From assembly GCF_004634245.1 (NCBI RefSeq), contig NZ_SJTF01000005.1, forward strand, positions 62,001 to 126,000: a DNA stretch of 64,000 bases. Direction: 5' to 3'. The translations under genes and the position numbers were made by a program. Position 1 is the stretch's first letter. The number at the start of each line of letters is the position of its first letter. This DNA comes from Flavobacterium foetidum. GTDB taxonomy: Bacteria; Bacteroidota; Bacteroidia; Flavobacteriales; Flavobacteriaceae. Shown one piece after another: positions 24,831-35,020 of the stretch. The notes under the pieces were generated by a model. It saw only the letters and a program-made list of their open reading frames with translations, ran no database searches and was not told where the DNA came from.

Positions 24831-27800
24831 TTAAAATTTAACACTTAACCCTAATTGCGTAGTAACTGATGCCGGACGGTTTACACCAAATGGTGAACTT
24901 GCCCACTCTGGATCGTAACCATCAAATTTAGTAAATACAAATGGGTCTAAAACATTCACATAAACTCTTAAATTACTCATTTTCAACCTCTTTAATAATT
25001 CTGAGTCGAATGTGTATCCTAAAGATATATTTTTGATTTTTACGTATGAAGCATCTCTATAATACCCGAACAAAGAGGTCCAATATGCACCTGCACCAGT
25101 TGCGACCGGTCCTGGTCTTGGATTAGTGTTGTTAGCATTTGCCTCAATACCCGTACCGTTTGTTGGAATAAAATAATCCATTGCCAATTTCTGACGTCCT
25201 CTGTCACTTACATCGGCAAAGTTTTGGTGGAACGTACTTAAAACTGTTTGCCCTTGACTTGTTATAACAGAAAAATTAAAATCAAACTGACCCACGGTTA
25301 ACTTAGAATATAAACTTCCCTGCCATTCTGGATTTGGATTTCCGATTACAGTTCTATCATCTTGATTAAATTTTCCGTCTCCATTTAAATCTTTTGGTCT
25401 TGCCTGTCCAGGAGCCATTCCGTAAGATGCAGCCTGAGCTGCTTCGCTTTCTTGCCAAACTCCATCATAGACATAATTGTAATTTGGATTAAGAGGTGCT
25501 CCAAGTATTAATTTGTTACCAATATCACTTACTTTATCCTGATTGTATATTGACTCTAATTTATTTACGTTCTTAGTAAAAGTAAAGGTGGTTTCCCAAT
25601 TTACTTTCGCACTTTTTATATTTTTTGTAGTCAATAATATTTCAATACCTTTATTACTAACCGAGCCAACGTTAGCAAAAGTATTTTTCCATCCTGATTC
25701 AGCTGGTAATTGTTGTTTATAAATCAAATCTTCAGATAATCTGTCATAAACGTCAATTGTACCAGAAATTCTGTTTTTTAAGAATCCAAAATCAAGACCT
25801 AAATTGTATTCTCTTGTTTTTTCCCATGTTAAATCAGGATTTGCTAAATTTTCTGACTGCCATCCAGAAACCACATTAGCGCCTGCTGCATAAAATGTCT
25901 GCTGGTTTAATAATGCCTGAGAAGTATAAGGAGCCACGTTATCATTTCCGGTATAACCTAAGCTGGCACGTAGTTTTAAATCAGAAACCACTGAACTATT
26001 CTGCAGGAAAGATTCTTTACTGATTTTCCAACCTAAAGCTACAGAAGGGAAACTCTGCCATTTATTTCCTTTTGATAACACTGAAGAGCCATCCCATCGT
26101 GTAGACGCTGTAACCAAGTATTTATCTTTATATCCATAGTTTAAACGAACTGCATACGAATTTAAAGTGTTTTTTGCATAAGATGATTTAACAACATAAC
26201 TTGTTTGTACACCAGATCCCATATTATCAGTTCCTACATCAAAAGGCTGATTATTAGAATACAATGAAGAAAATTCATCTACATTTGAATACAAACTTTG
26301 TAATAACAACAAACTGAAATCATGCACTTCATTAAAAGTATGTTTTATGTCAACTTGATTGTCCCATGTGTAATTAAAGTTATTGAAATTTTCAAGTGTT
26401 GCAGAGTTTTTTCCATTTAGGGTTACACCTGCATTCGTTTGTGCAGTGTAGGCTTTAGAGTTTTTTGTATCCATAATTCCTGCTGCAAAAGTGGTCTTAA
26501 ATGAAAGCCATTTTAAAGCCTGATATTGGAAGTAAGCATTCCCAACGGTCTGCCATGTTTTTTCTGTTTGAGAAGAATTAGCAATTTCCATTAAAGGGTT
26601 TACAGTTGATGTCTTATTAATTGCCCATGAGCCATCAGGATAAGTTAATTTTCCAGGAAGGAAAAATAATGTTCCCACTCTTTCATTTCCCGCTGCATCT
26701 ACTGCCCATGGTGACATTAACGGACTCAATCTAAAAGCATCCTGCATGGCAAGATCACTACCTAGCTGGTTGTCTAATCTTGTAATTGTTACATTAACAC
26801 CTGTCGAAAATTTATCGTTTATTTTATGATTTAGTCCTAACTTAAAAGAATATTTATCTACTGCATCATTCTCAATTAGACCTCTATCGCTTTGAATACC
26901 GAAACCTAAGTTATAGCTCAAACCAGATTCTGAACGTCCTGTAATGTTTAAATAATTATTTTCTGTCATTCCTGTTTTTAGCACGGCATCATACCAATCA
27001 AAATTGTAACCGCTATTAGCACGTGAAACCAATAAAGGACTTTGATTACCTGCCAATGACGCAAGTTGTGCCGGAGTCTGGGTCGCAGGTGTAGCGCTCA
27101 TATAAGCTACTTGATGGAATTTCCACCACTCTTCTCCCGTCATCATTTTTGGTAATCTTGTTGCACTCTTATTTCCGTAAGAAGTATCGAATGTAACACT
27201 AATACCTGCCTTTGCACTTGTACCACTTTTTGTAGTTACTATGATAACCCCATTTGAACCTCTTGAACCGTAGATAGCCGCAGAAGAAGCATCTTTTAAA
27301 ACGTCCATTCTGGCAATGTCCTGTGGGTTTAAGAAATCAATTCCATCCATAGGAACTCCGTCTACTACATATAATGGTGAAGATCCTACCATACTAGGAT
27401 TGCTTGAATCTGCAATTAAGGAATTATTTCCACGAATAACTACCTTAAAACCGTCACCGGCACGACCTGATGAAGAAGATATCTGAACCCCCGGCGTGCT
27501 TCCTTGAATCGCCTCAAGCGGATTTACTGTATTTCTTTCTGTAATAGTTGCGGCACTAATTGTACTTACAGAACCTGTTAGATCTGTTTTCTTCACAGAA
27601 CCATATCCAACAACAACTACCTCGCTTAATGCATTGGACTGCTCGGCAAGACTTACATTGATTTTTGATTTTCCAGCAACACTTACTTCCTGTGTCTGAA
27701 ATCCTAAATAACTAATCACTAAAACCGCTCTAGGATTTGTGACATTAATTTTAAAACTTCCTTCAAAATCTGTCGAAGTTCCGTTTTTCGTTCCTTTTTC

Positions 27801-27962
27801 CTGAATGTTAACCCCCGGTAATGATAGTCCCGAAGCGTCTGTAATTTTTCCTTCGATTGTATTTGACTGCGCACTTGTATTATTACAGAACAGCAAATTC
27901 AGGAAAAATAAAAATGCGATCCTGCATTTTATATTTTTCTTTAATAATTGTTTAATACTCAT
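24831..27962 (-). CDS. SusC/RagA-family TonB-dependent outer-membrane transporter
   Basis: 1043 residues. A signal peptide ends near NNTSAQ. A carboxypeptidase-D-like domain follows (IEGKITDASGLSLPGVNI ... VLVISYLGFQTQEV), then the TonB box/plug (VVVGYGSVKKTDLTGSVSTI, NPLEAIQGSTPGVQI, VVIRGNNSL, VLKDASSAAIYGSRGSNGVI) and a C-terminal 22-strand barrel ending in phenylalanine (LGLSVKF). It imports oligosaccharides bound by SusD using TonB energy. It is 35 bp downstream of a GH28 gene and belongs to the operon whose promoter carries the LacI palindrome at 29480. Confidence 0.96.
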   Translation of the reverse strand: MSIKQLLKKNIKCRIAFLFFLNLLFCNNTSAQSNTIEGKITDASGLSLPGVNIQEKGTKNGTSTDFEGSFKINVTNPRAVLVISYLGFQTQEVSVAGKSKINVSLAEQSNALSEVVVVGYGSVKKTDLTGSVSTISAATITERNTVNPLEAIQGSTPGVQISSSSGRAGDGFKVVIRGNNSLIADSSNPSMVGSSPLYVVDGVPMDGIDFLNPQDIARMDVLKDASSAAIYGSRGSNGVIIVTTKSGTSAKAGISVTFDTSYGNKSATRLPKMMTGEEWWKFHQVAYMSATPATQTPAQLASLAGNQSPLLVSRANSGYNFDWYDAVLKTGMTENNYLNITGRSESGLSYNLGFGIQSDRGLIENDAVDKYSFKLGLNHKINDKFSTGVNVTITRLDNQLGSDLAMQDAFRLSPLMSPWAVDAAGNERVGTLFFLPGKLTYPDGSWAINKTSTVNPLMEIANSSQTEKTWQTVGNAYFQYQALKWLSFKTTFAAGIMDTKNSKAYTAQTNAGVTLNGKNSATLENFNNFNYTWDNQVDIKHTFNEVHDFSLLLLQSLYSNVDEFSSLYSNNQPFDVGTDNMGSGVQTSYVVKSSYAKNTLNSYAVRLNYGYKDKYLVTASTRWDGSSVLSKGNKWQSFPSVALGWKISKESFLQNSSVVSDLKLRASLGYTGNDNVAPYTSQALLNQQTFYAAGANVVSGWQSENLANPDLTWEKTREYNLGLDFGFLKNRISGTIDVYDRLSEDLIYKQQLPAESGWKNTFANVGSVSNKGIEILLTTKNIKSAKVNWETTFTFTKNVNKLESIYNQDKVSDIGNKLILGAPLNPNYNYVYDGVWQESEAAQAASYGMAPGQARPKDLNGDGKFNQDDRTVIGNPNPEWQGSLYSKLTVGQFDFNFSVITSQGQTVLSTFHQNFADVSDRGRQKLAMDYFIPTNGTGIEANANNTNPRPGPVATGAGAYWTSLFGYYRDASYVKIKNISLGYTFDSELLKRLKMSNLRVYVNVLDPFVFTKFDGYDPEWASSPFGVNRPASVTTQLGLSVKF

Positions 27963-27997
27963 AATGTGGTTACTTGTTTAGTTAAATTGATAGTTGT

Positions 27998-29434
27998 TTA
28001 GTTAATGGTTTCTACTTTTTTCTCATTGATATAGGTATTTATAAAATTTATATTTTTCACATTTTTTAATAAATAGACAGAATCTACTTTTTGTATTTTG
28101 ACATTTTTGAGCGTAATGTTTTCTACTGGAGATTCTTTGTATCCCTCTGCCCAAACACTGTATTTACCTCCATTTTTAACATTGACATTTTCTAGACTAA
28201 CATTCCTGATAACTGGAATGTAATTTCCGGTCTGTGAACCGTATACATTGTAAAACATGTTTAATTTTAAAACACATTCTTTTACAGTTCCAACTTCCAA
28301 ATTTCTCACATAAATATTTTCGATAATTCCGCCTCTTCTTGAATTGGTTTTGATTCGGATGGCACGGTCTAGATTTGGACTGTCCATTACACAGTTTTCT
28401 ACAAAAACATTATTTACTCCTGCTGATATTTCGCTTCCGATTACCACACCTCCGTGTCCATCAATCATTTTGCAGTTCTGCACGATAATATTTTTGCTCG
28501 GAATCGCTACTCTTCTGCCGTCAGCATCACGACCAGCCTTGATTGCAATACAATCATCTCCTGTATTAAAAGTGCAATTCTTGATTAAAATATTTTGTGA
28601 ATATTCAGGATCGCATCCGTCGTTATTAGGACCATGGCTGTTTACTGTCACGCCGTCAATAATCATGTTGTTGGTTCTGATAGGATGCAGAATCCAAAAA
28701 GGAGAATTTATGACCGTGATATCTTTTACCAAAACCGTATTACAATCCATAAATTCAATAAAATTCGGACGAAGATATCTTCCTTCTCCAAAAACTCTTT
28801 CTGATACCGGAATCCCTTTCTCAGCCATATCTACCAAAACCTCGCGATTTGTTGGGTCATTTTGAGATGGAATTCCTTTTTTCCATCCATAATCTTTTCC
28901 TCCGGACCAGATCCACCAATTCGTACTATTTGCCTGGCCATTTAAAATTCCTTTTCCAGTAACCGCCACATTGGTTTTGTTTTTAGCATAAATCAATGGT
29001 GAATAATTCATCAATTCCGTTCCCTCCCATGAGGTATGAACAATTGGGTAATCTTTAGGATTAAGACTGAAAAGAATTTCTGCGTTATCTTCTAAATGAA
29101 GATTAACGTTACTTTCTAAATGTATAGGTCCCGTTGCATATTTTCCATTAGGAACAATTACTTTTCCTCCTCCATTAGACGCACATTCTTTTATAGCTTT
29201 TTGAAATGCTAATGTATTCAAGGTTTTTCCGTCGGCAACAGCTCCAAAATCGTTGATGTTGTAATTTTTATCCTGAAAATGAGTCTTTGGAAGAGTCTTA
29301 GCAACCAACTCCATTTCTTTCCATGGATCATTCGAAGAAAGCGAACCATTTTTTTGAGCGCAGGACACAAGTATTAAGGCAATAGCAGTTAATGAAACAA
29401 TACCTTTTAATCTAACAAGCTTGTTCTGAATCAT
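27998..29434 (-). CDS. GH28 polygalacturonase (lipoprotein), first gene of the SusCD operon
   Basis: 478 residues with a lipoprotein signal (LTAIALILVSC). GH28 beta-helix with all active-site motifs intact: NNDGCDPEYS, NTGDDCIAIKAGRD, GHGGVVIGSEISAG and RAIRIKT. It acts on galacturonan oligomers at the cell surface or in the periplasm. Unlike the GH28 at 14559, it keeps the canonical R-I-K motif and is lipid-anchored. As first gene behind the LacI-controlled promoter it may be the enzyme that starts producing inducer oligomers (inference). Confidence 0.93.
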   Translation of the reverse strand: MIQNKLVRLKGIVSLTAIALILVSCAQKNGSLSSNDPWKEMELVAKTLPKTHFQDKNYNINDFGAVADGKTLNTLAFQKAIKECASNGGGKVIVPNGKYATGPIHLESNVNLHLEDNAEILFSLNPKDYPIVHTSWEGTELMNYSPLIYAKNKTNVAVTGKGILNGQANSTNWWIWSGGKDYGWKKGIPSQNDPTNREVLVDMAEKGIPVSERVFGEGRYLRPNFIEFMDCNTVLVKDITVINSPFWILHPIRTNNMIIDGVTVNSHGPNNDGCDPEYSQNILIKNCTFNTGDDCIAIKAGRDADGRRVAIPSKNIIVQNCKMIDGHGGVVIGSEISAGVNNVFVENCVMDSPNLDRAIRIKTNSRRGGIIENIYVRNLEVGTVKECVLKLNMFYNVYGSQTGNYIPVIRNVSLENVNVKNGGKYSVWAEGYKESPVENITLKNVKIQKVDSVYLLKNVKNINFINTYINEKKVETIN

Positions 29435-29479
29435 TGGGAAGTTTTTTTAGTATTTTATAACACAAAGCGTTATAAATCA

Positions 29480-29501
29480 TGTAATCGATTACACGAAAAT
29501 A
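29480..29501 (-). promoter_or_regulatory. LacI operator and -7 box for the GH28-susCD operon
   Basis: The perfect 14-bp palindrome TGTAATCGATTACA (29480-29493) lies directly downstream of TATTTTCG (minus strand, 29494-29501), one mismatch from TAnnTTTG. A TTG (29522-29524) is 20 nt further upstream. The operator therefore overlaps the transcription start, as expected for a repressor. Confidence 0.75.
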
Positions 29502-29643
29502 GCAAATTTGTTCTCACTCACCAAATTTATTTAGAAAAAAAATGTATATTTAATTTTTATTACAAAAAATAATTACATTTAATGCAAAAAAACATATAAT
29601 TTATTATCATTGTAAGACTGAAATCGTTTTAGCAAAAGCCTTT

Positions 29644-29692
29644 GGTAATCGATAACAATTTATATTGAGTTATGAAAAAAAATGTATTTTTG
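29644..29692 (+). promoter_or_regulatory. lacI promoter with operator-like site
   Basis: TTG (29665-29667), 17 nt, TATTTTTG (29685-29692) is a strong Bacteroidota promoter for the LacI gene. Just upstream, GGTAATCGATAACA (29644-29657) matches the palindrome found at the other promoters in 12 of 14 positions, suggesting autoregulation. Confidence 0.6.
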
Positions 29693-29721
29693 TCTAAAAA
29701 TAATCTGAAAAACCTTTTTTA

Positions 29722-30750
29722 ATGAGCGAAAAAGTAACCATTTACGATATTGCCGAAAAATTGAATATCACTGCTGCTACTGTTTCCAGAGCATTAAATA
29801 ACAATCCTAAGATAAAAGAGAGCACTCGTGATCTAGTGTTAAAGACCGCTGCTTCTATGAACTACAAGCAAAACAAGTTAGCTCTAGCACTTAAAAGCGG
29901 CAGAAGCAATAATATCGGGGTTATAGTGCCTCGTGTAGACAGCAACTTTTTCGCATCGGTTATCAGGGGAATAGAAGAAGAACTTTATCCTCATGGTTAT
30001 CAGGTAATTATTTGCCAAACTCACGAAAGTACGAAAAGAGAAAACGAAAACCTTCATACTCTCGTAGATGCTCAGGTTGACGGAATAATGATGTCGGTAA
30101 CTGATGTATCTAATGAAAATGACAGTGCTTTTAGAAATGTTCTCGAAAAAAATGTACCTCTAATTTTCTTTGACCGAAGCAAGCATATCGAAGGGGTCAG
30201 TTCTGTAACAATAAACGACTTTAAAGGTGGTTACATGACTACCAAACATTTAATAGACGAAGGATGCAAATGCATTGCTCATTTATCGGGAGATCAATCA
30301 CTTGAAATTTTTAAGAATCGTTTTTTGGGATACAAACAAGCTTTGTTGGATAACGGAATCCCATTTAGGGAAGAATATGTTATTTACGCAAAAAGTTCTG
30401 TAGATGCAGGAAAAAAAGCCGTCGATATATTATTAGGCTTAGAAACACCACCTGATGCCATTTTTTCTTCGAGTGATTTCGCAGCTCTAGGCGCTATTCA
30501 AGAGCTACGATCAAGAAACATAAGTATTCCGAAAGAATTTTGTGTAGCAGGATTTAGTAATGAGCCTTTTACCAAATTTATGGAACTCTCTATTACTTCT
30601 GTTGACCAATCTCCTCTTGAGATGGGAAGAATGTCTGCCCGTGTTTTCTTAGAGCAAGTGGACAAAACCGATACTATTAAAATCGAAAAAAAGGTAGTGC
30701 TTGCACCCGAATTACATATTCGCAAATCTTCTACACGAACTAACTTTTAA
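29722..30750 (+). CDS. LacI-family repressor of the pectin/galacturonate locus
   Basis: 342 residues. An N-terminal HTH (TIYDIAEKLNITAATVSRAL, then NNNPKIKESTRDLV with the hinge ALKSGRSNNIGVIVPR) is followed by a periplasmic-binding-like sugar domain (FFDRSKHIEGVSSVTINDF, HLSGDQSLEIFKNR, PDAIFSSSDFAALGAIQEL, SITSVDQSPLEMGRMSARVF). It is transcribed in the opposite direction to all the surrounding catabolic genes. Palindromes centred on ATCGAT, typical of LacI operators, occur at its own promoter and at those of GH28-susCD, kduI and exuT, so it is the likely local regulator, induced by a uronate or keto-deoxy intermediate (inference). Confidence 0.88.
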   Translation: MSEKVTIYDIAEKLNITAATVSRALNNNPKIKESTRDLVLKTAASMNYKQNKLALALKSGRSNNIGVIVPRVDSNFFASVIRGIEEELYPHGYQVIICQTHESTKRENENLHTLVDAQVDGIMMSVTDVSNENDSAFRNVLEKNVPLIFFDRSKHIEGVSSVTINDFKGGYMTTKHLIDEGCKCIAHLSGDQSLEIFKNRFLGYKQALLDNGIPFREEYVIYAKSSVDAGKKAVDILLGLETPPDAIFSSSDFAALGAIQELRSRNISIPKEFCVAGFSNEPFTKFMELSITSVDQSPLEMGRMSARVFLEQVDKTDTIKIEKKVVLAPELHIRKSSTRTNF

Positions 30751-30774
30751 TTTTTAGTGACCATATAAGTTGTT

Positions 30775-30801
30775 AAGCTCATTTTATAATGGGCTTTTTT
30801 T
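30775..30801 (+). terminator. Intrinsic terminator of lacI
   Basis: AGCTCATT (30776-30783) pairs with AATGGGCT (with one G-U pair), followed by seven T. Confidence 0.75.
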
Positions 30802-30854
30802 ATGCAAGATTCGAAGATCGAAAGATTTATAGCGAAAGATAAATAGCTCTCTAA

Positions 30855-30935
30855 ATATATGTCGCTCCGCCGGAGCTTTTGTTTGCCTGTCGTATCGCAA
30901 TTCTATAGACATTTTGCTTCTCCTAAGCTTTCTCT
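30855..30935. repeat. Dispersed-repeat-like fragment between lacI and uxaA
   Basis: Contains GCTCCGCCGGAGC (30864-30876, 5-bp stem) followed by TTTT, then CTATAGACATTTTGC and CTCCTAAGC, a degenerate second copy of the CTCC..GAGC motif. The pattern is like short dispersed repeats in Bacteroidota intergenic regions. The lone hairpin could also serve as a second terminator. Confidence 0.35.
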
Positions 30936-31016
30936 AAAAAAAAGAGACGCACTACTGTACGCCTCTTAATACAAACCTTTGTTACTTTATATCTTTGTAA
31001 CTTTGAATCTAAAATT

Positions 31017-32639
31017 TTAAAGCGAAACCCCTCTTTTCCAAGGAATAAAATCGTTCTGATTTAAAACAGCCGCTTTTGTTTTGATGTTTCCACTAGCAAC
31101 ATTAATAATGAACTCTAACATTTCATCTGCCATTTCGTCAATAGATTTTTCACCAGTGATAATTCCACCCGTATCAATATCAATAATATCAGACATTTTG
31201 TTTGCTAACTGAGTATTTGATGAAATCTTAACAACAGGAGCAATCGGGTTTCCTGTAGGAGTTCCTAAGCCTGTTGTAAACAGTACCATATTTGCTCCAG
31301 AACCTACCATTGCAGTTGTACATTCAACGTCATTACCTGGTGTACATAACAATGTAAAGCCTGGTTCGTTGATATATTCTCCATAGTCATAAACACCTGT
31401 AATTGGCGATGTTCCACCTTTTTTAGCAGCACCAGCCGATTTCATAGCATCTGTGATCAAACCATCTTTAATGTTACCTGGAGAAGGATTCATATCGAAA
31501 CCTGAACCTGCATCAACAACTGTTTTTTCGTACCATTTCATCAAGTCCAAGAAACGTTTTCCATCCTTATCATCTATACAACGATTTACTAATTCCTGTT
31601 CTACTCCACATAATTCAGGAAATTCAGAAAGAATTGTAGTTCCTCCTAATGCAACTAAATGATCCGATAACACTCCCAATGTTGGATTTGCAGAAATTCC
31701 AGAAAAACCGTCAGATCCACCGCACTCTAAACCAATTCTTAATTTAGACAATGGAGCAGGCTCCCTCTTAATTTCGTTTGCTTTCTTAATAGCTTCGAAA
31801 GTATCTTTTACCACACTATTCAACATGGTCTCAATTGTTCCGATAGATTGCTGATCATAAATCAAAACAGGTTTCTTACTGTTCGGATTGATAGCATCTA
31901 AAGCTTCTTTGAAAATTGAAATCTGAAGATTTTGGCATCCTAAACTCAACACAGTAGCACCTGCAACGTTTGGATTGTTTACGTATCCAGCCAAAAGCTT
32001 AGCCAAACTGTGCGAATCTTGACGAATTCCACCACATCCACCTTGGTGTGTGATGAATTTAACTTCGATATTATTGAATAAATTAGCATCGTTTGAAGCC
32101 TCTTGATTTCCTGCTCCACCCGTTTCTGACTTTACCAAAGAACGCAATAGCAATTGATAATCGTTTTCTTTTGGCTTCATCAATTCTTTCTCAAAAATAT
32201 CTTTTAAGATTTCGATGTTTCTGTTTTCACAAAAAACTAATGGAAAAAATAACCACACATTTTCGGTTCCAACCTGCCCATCTTCTCTGTGATAGCCCTG
32301 CCACGTTCTGTCTTTCCACTTGTCTACATTAGGAGCTGTCCAGCCGATAGTTTCAGTTTTACCTGTAACTTTATCACTTTCGTGTTTTACGTTTGCTGTA
32401 GAAAGTAAACCGCCTTTTTCGATTCTGGCACTTGCTTTCCCTACCAAAACACCATACATAATGATTCTGTCTCCTACATTAAAAGGAACCATTGCAATCT
32501 TATGTTTCATTTTTACATCAGACTCTACTGTGATTGATTGTCCTTCAAAATCAATCACTTCGCCTGCAGTAAGATCCACCAAAGCAACCGCAACATTATC
32601 GGTTGGGTGAACTTTTATTAATTTTTTCTGCGTTGCCAT
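31017..32639 (-). CDS. uxaA: Altronate dehydratase UxaA
   Basis: 540 residues, a full-length enzyme combining the N-terminal SAF domain (VHPTDNVAVALVDLTAGEVI) and the large C-terminal dehydratase domain. Conserved segments: GYHREDGQVGTENVW, THQGGCGGIRQDS, VLSLGCQNLQ, GLECGGSDGFSGISANP, LCTPGNDVECTTAMVGSGAN. Cysteines in the GGCGG and GLECGG segments fit iron binding. It converts D-altronate to 2-keto-3-deoxygluconate (KDG) in the cytoplasm. Encoded 41 bp downstream of uxaB, at the end of the catabolic operon. Confidence 0.95.
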   Translation of the reverse strand: MATQKKLIKVHPTDNVAVALVDLTAGEVIDFEGQSITVESDVKMKHKIAMVPFNVGDRIIMYGVLVGKASARIEKGGLLSTANVKHESDKVTGKTETIGWTAPNVDKWKDRTWQGYHREDGQVGTENVWLFFPLVFCENRNIEILKDIFEKELMKPKENDYQLLLRSLVKSETGGAGNQEASNDANLFNNIEVKFITHQGGCGGIRQDSHSLAKLLAGYVNNPNVAGATVLSLGCQNLQISIFKEALDAINPNSKKPVLIYDQQSIGTIETMLNSVVKDTFEAIKKANEIKREPAPLSKLRIGLECGGSDGFSGISANPTLGVLSDHLVALGGTTILSEFPELCGVEQELVNRCIDDKDGKRFLDLMKWYEKTVVDAGSGFDMNPSPGNIKDGLITDAMKSAGAAKKGGTSPITGVYDYGEYINEPGFTLLCTPGNDVECTTAMVGSGANMVLFTTGLGTPTGNPIAPVVKISSNTQLANKMSDIIDIDTGGIITGEKSIDEMADEMLEFIINVASGNIKTKAAVLNQNDFIPWKRGVSL

Positions 32640-32680
32640 AATTAACCTTTGCTTTGTTCTTTGTTTTTTTGTGTCTTTTT

Positions 32681-34129
32681 TTATTTTATTCTTTCTTGGA
32701 ATTTAGCAAAACCAGCTTCAACCCCATTTGAATCTATTTCTTCCAAAGCAATAGTGATTGCTCTTGTTAATCCAGGAATTTCCGTTAAATCCTCATCCCA
32801 GAAACCTTTGTTTTGTAAAGTCAAACGAGCGATTTTCTCGTAATCATCAGACTTCCAAAGCCCGTTAAAGAATGTTGTAATATCCTCGCTGTCATTAACT
32901 GGTAAATTTTGCCCGTTCCAAGTTCCTTTGTAAAAACGGATTAACGCCGCAAAAGCGAAAGTCAAAAGAACTGGTAGTTTTCCATGAATATCAACATATC
33001 CTGTTAAACTTGGAAGAACGCGCACTTTAAACTTAGATATCGAGTTTAAAGCAATTGACGACAATAAATGCTTGATAAACGGATTTCTGAAACGGTCTAA
33101 AATCTCTTCAGAGAAACTAGCCAATTCTGCTTTATCCATGTTCAAAGTTTCATTGATTTCATCAAACAATGCTTTATTAATAAAATCTCCCGTAAACGGA
33201 TTATCTACAGTTTCTTTTACAGTCTCATTTCCGTAAAGCAATGAAAATGGCACCATAGCAGTATGAGCCCCGTTAAGGATTCTCACTTTACGAGTTCTGT
33301 ACGGTTGCATGTCAGAAATGATTTTCACATCAAGATCTGTTTTATCAAACGGAAGTTTTGCTTTCAATTTATCATCACCCTCAATAACCCATAAAAAGAA
33401 AGTTTCGGCACTTACAATCAAATCATCTTTGTAATCAAGCTGCGCATTGTACTCTTCGATTTGATCTTTTGGATAACCCGGCACAATTCTGTCAACCAAT
33501 GTATTATGCCAAGAACAGCTGTTTGTTAACCAAGCCTCAAATTCTGCTCCTAATTTCCAGTCAGCACTATATTTGAATACAATCTCTTTTAATGTATCTG
33601 AATTGTAGTTAATCAACTCGCAAGGAATTATTGTCAACCCTTTATCAGCTGCACCATTAAAATGTTTAAATCTTTCATTTAAAAGCACAGTTAGTTTCGC
33701 TGGAAAAGAAACTGGAGGTGTCATGGTCGGCAAATCAGAAGCTATGTACTCAATACCTGCTTCTGTAGTATTAGAGATAATAAATGCTAATTCTTCCTCT
33801 TTAGCCAAAGCTAAATATTCCTGAAAAGAAGCATAAGGGTCAATTGCTTTAACAATATTGGTAATCAATTCTTTCTCTTGGATTTCCTCACCTTTTTTGA
33901 CACCTTTCATAAACAAGGTGTACAATCCGTCCTGTGCATTGATCATGTTTACCAAACCTTTATCAATTGGCTGCACCACTGCAATACCTGCATTAAAATC
34001 AGCTTTCTGATTTAATTTCTGAATTGCAAATTCAACAAAAGCTCTTAAGAAGTTTCCTTCTCCAAATTGTACTATTTTAATCGGAAGTTTTTCTGTAAGT
34101 CCCGCGTTTGATCTGTTTATTTTTTCCAT
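32681..34129 (-). CDS. uxaB: Tagaturonate reductase UxaB
   Basis: 482 residues of the mannitol dehydrogenase / polyol long-chain dehydrogenase family. An NAD-binding start IKIVQFGEGNFLRAFVEFAI, the substrate-side motif INYNSDTLKE, SWHNTLVDRIVPGYP and the catalytic RKVRILNGAHTAMVP are all present. It reduces D-tagaturonate from UxaC to D-altronate with NADH. There is a 209-bp gap to kdgA upstream in which no clear promoter was found. Confidence 0.93.
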   Translation of the reverse strand: MEKINRSNAGLTEKLPIKIVQFGEGNFLRAFVEFAIQKLNQKADFNAGIAVVQPIDKGLVNMINAQDGLYTLFMKGVKKGEEIQEKELITNIVKAIDPYASFQEYLALAKEEELAFIISNTTEAGIEYIASDLPTMTPPVSFPAKLTVLLNERFKHFNGAADKGLTIIPCELINYNSDTLKEIVFKYSADWKLGAEFEAWLTNSCSWHNTLVDRIVPGYPKDQIEEYNAQLDYKDDLIVSAETFFLWVIEGDDKLKAKLPFDKTDLDVKIISDMQPYRTRKVRILNGAHTAMVPFSLLYGNETVKETVDNPFTGDFINKALFDEINETLNMDKAELASFSEEILDRFRNPFIKHLLSSIALNSISKFKVRVLPSLTGYVDIHGKLPVLLTFAFAALIRFYKGTWNGQNLPVNDSEDITTFFNGLWKSDDYEKIARLTLQNKGFWDEDLTEIPGLTRAITIALEEIDSNGVEAGFAKFQERIK

Positions 34130-34338
34130 TTTAATTTACTTCTTTTAAAGCGTTATAAATAACCACTATAAACCTTATTTTTACTTTGCTTTTTAAATTG
34201 TAAAAGAAACATCACACTTAAAACAAAACCTGCTGTGAGGAGTGACAAGCTTAATTACTCAAGCGCAATGTTCAATTACAATCTCTAAAATCTAAAAAAA
34301 ACGTATGTAAATAAGGAGTTGGCATGATTACTCCTTAT

Positions 34339-35010
34339 TTATTTTTTTCTAATGTCCTTAATTATGTCAAGAACTTGGCTTACTTTTTTCGTTAATCCGT
34401 CAAAATCTCTGCTGTCCAAAAGATCTTTAGAAATAAGCTGCGAACCTAAGCCAACACAGGTAGCTCCTGCATTAAGCCATGAACTTAAACTTTCAACAGT
34501 TGGATAAACACCTCCCGTAGGCATGATGTTTGTCCATGGGCAAGGTCCTTTTATTGCCTTAATAAATTCAGGACCATAAATATCGGCTGGAAATAATTTT
34601 ACAATTTCGCATCCTAGCTCTTCTGCTCTTGCGATTTCTGTTAAAGTACCGCAACCCGGAGACCACAATACTTTTCTACGGTTGCAAGCAATCGCAATAT
34701 CTTCTCTAAAAACAGGTGTTACAATAAAATTTGCTCCTAAACTCATATACAAAGAAGCCGAAGCGGCATCTGTAACAGACCCTACACCCAACATCATTCC
34801 TGGCAGTTCTGCTAAAGCATATTTATTTAGGGCTCCAAAAACTTCATGAGCAAAATCACCTCTGCTTGTAAATTCCATTAATCTGGAACCTCCGTCATAA
34901 CATGCTTTTAAAACTTTCTTGCTGACTTCAATATCTGAATGAAAAAACAACGGAACCATCCCGTTTTCCTTCATTTGAGCAGCTACTTCTATTCTTGAAT
35001 ATTTTGCCAT
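34339..35010 (-). CDS. kdgA: 2-keto-3-deoxy-6-phosphogluconate aldolase (KdgA/Eda)
   Basis: 223 residues, class I aldolase TIM barrel. E46 (LMEFTSRG), the Schiff-base lysine K138 in IVKLFPADIYGPEF and the phosphate loop IMPTGGVYPT are present, with PGCGTLTEI between. It splits KDPG into pyruvate and glyceraldehyde-3-phosphate, the last step shared by both pectin routes. It lies 10 bp downstream of kdgK, so the two are translated together. Confidence 0.93.
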   Translation of the reverse strand: MAKYSRIEVAAQMKENGMVPLFFHSDIEVSKKVLKACYDGGSRLMEFTSRGDFAHEVFGALNKYALAELPGMMLGVGSVTDAASASLYMSLGANFIVTPVFREDIAIACNRRKVLWSPGCGTLTEIARAEELGCEIVKLFPADIYGPEFIKAIKGPCPWTNIMPTGGVYPTVESLSSWLNAGATCVGLGSQLISKDLLDSRDFDGLTKKVSQVLDIIKDIRKK

Positions 35011-35020
35011 TTTTTTCTAT

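Noticed and set aside
30921-30970. Hairpin AAGAGACGC...GCCTCTT before the uxaA 3' end as a terminator
   Set aside because: The stem has mismatches in its middle and no clear T-run on the minus strand; too weak to list.
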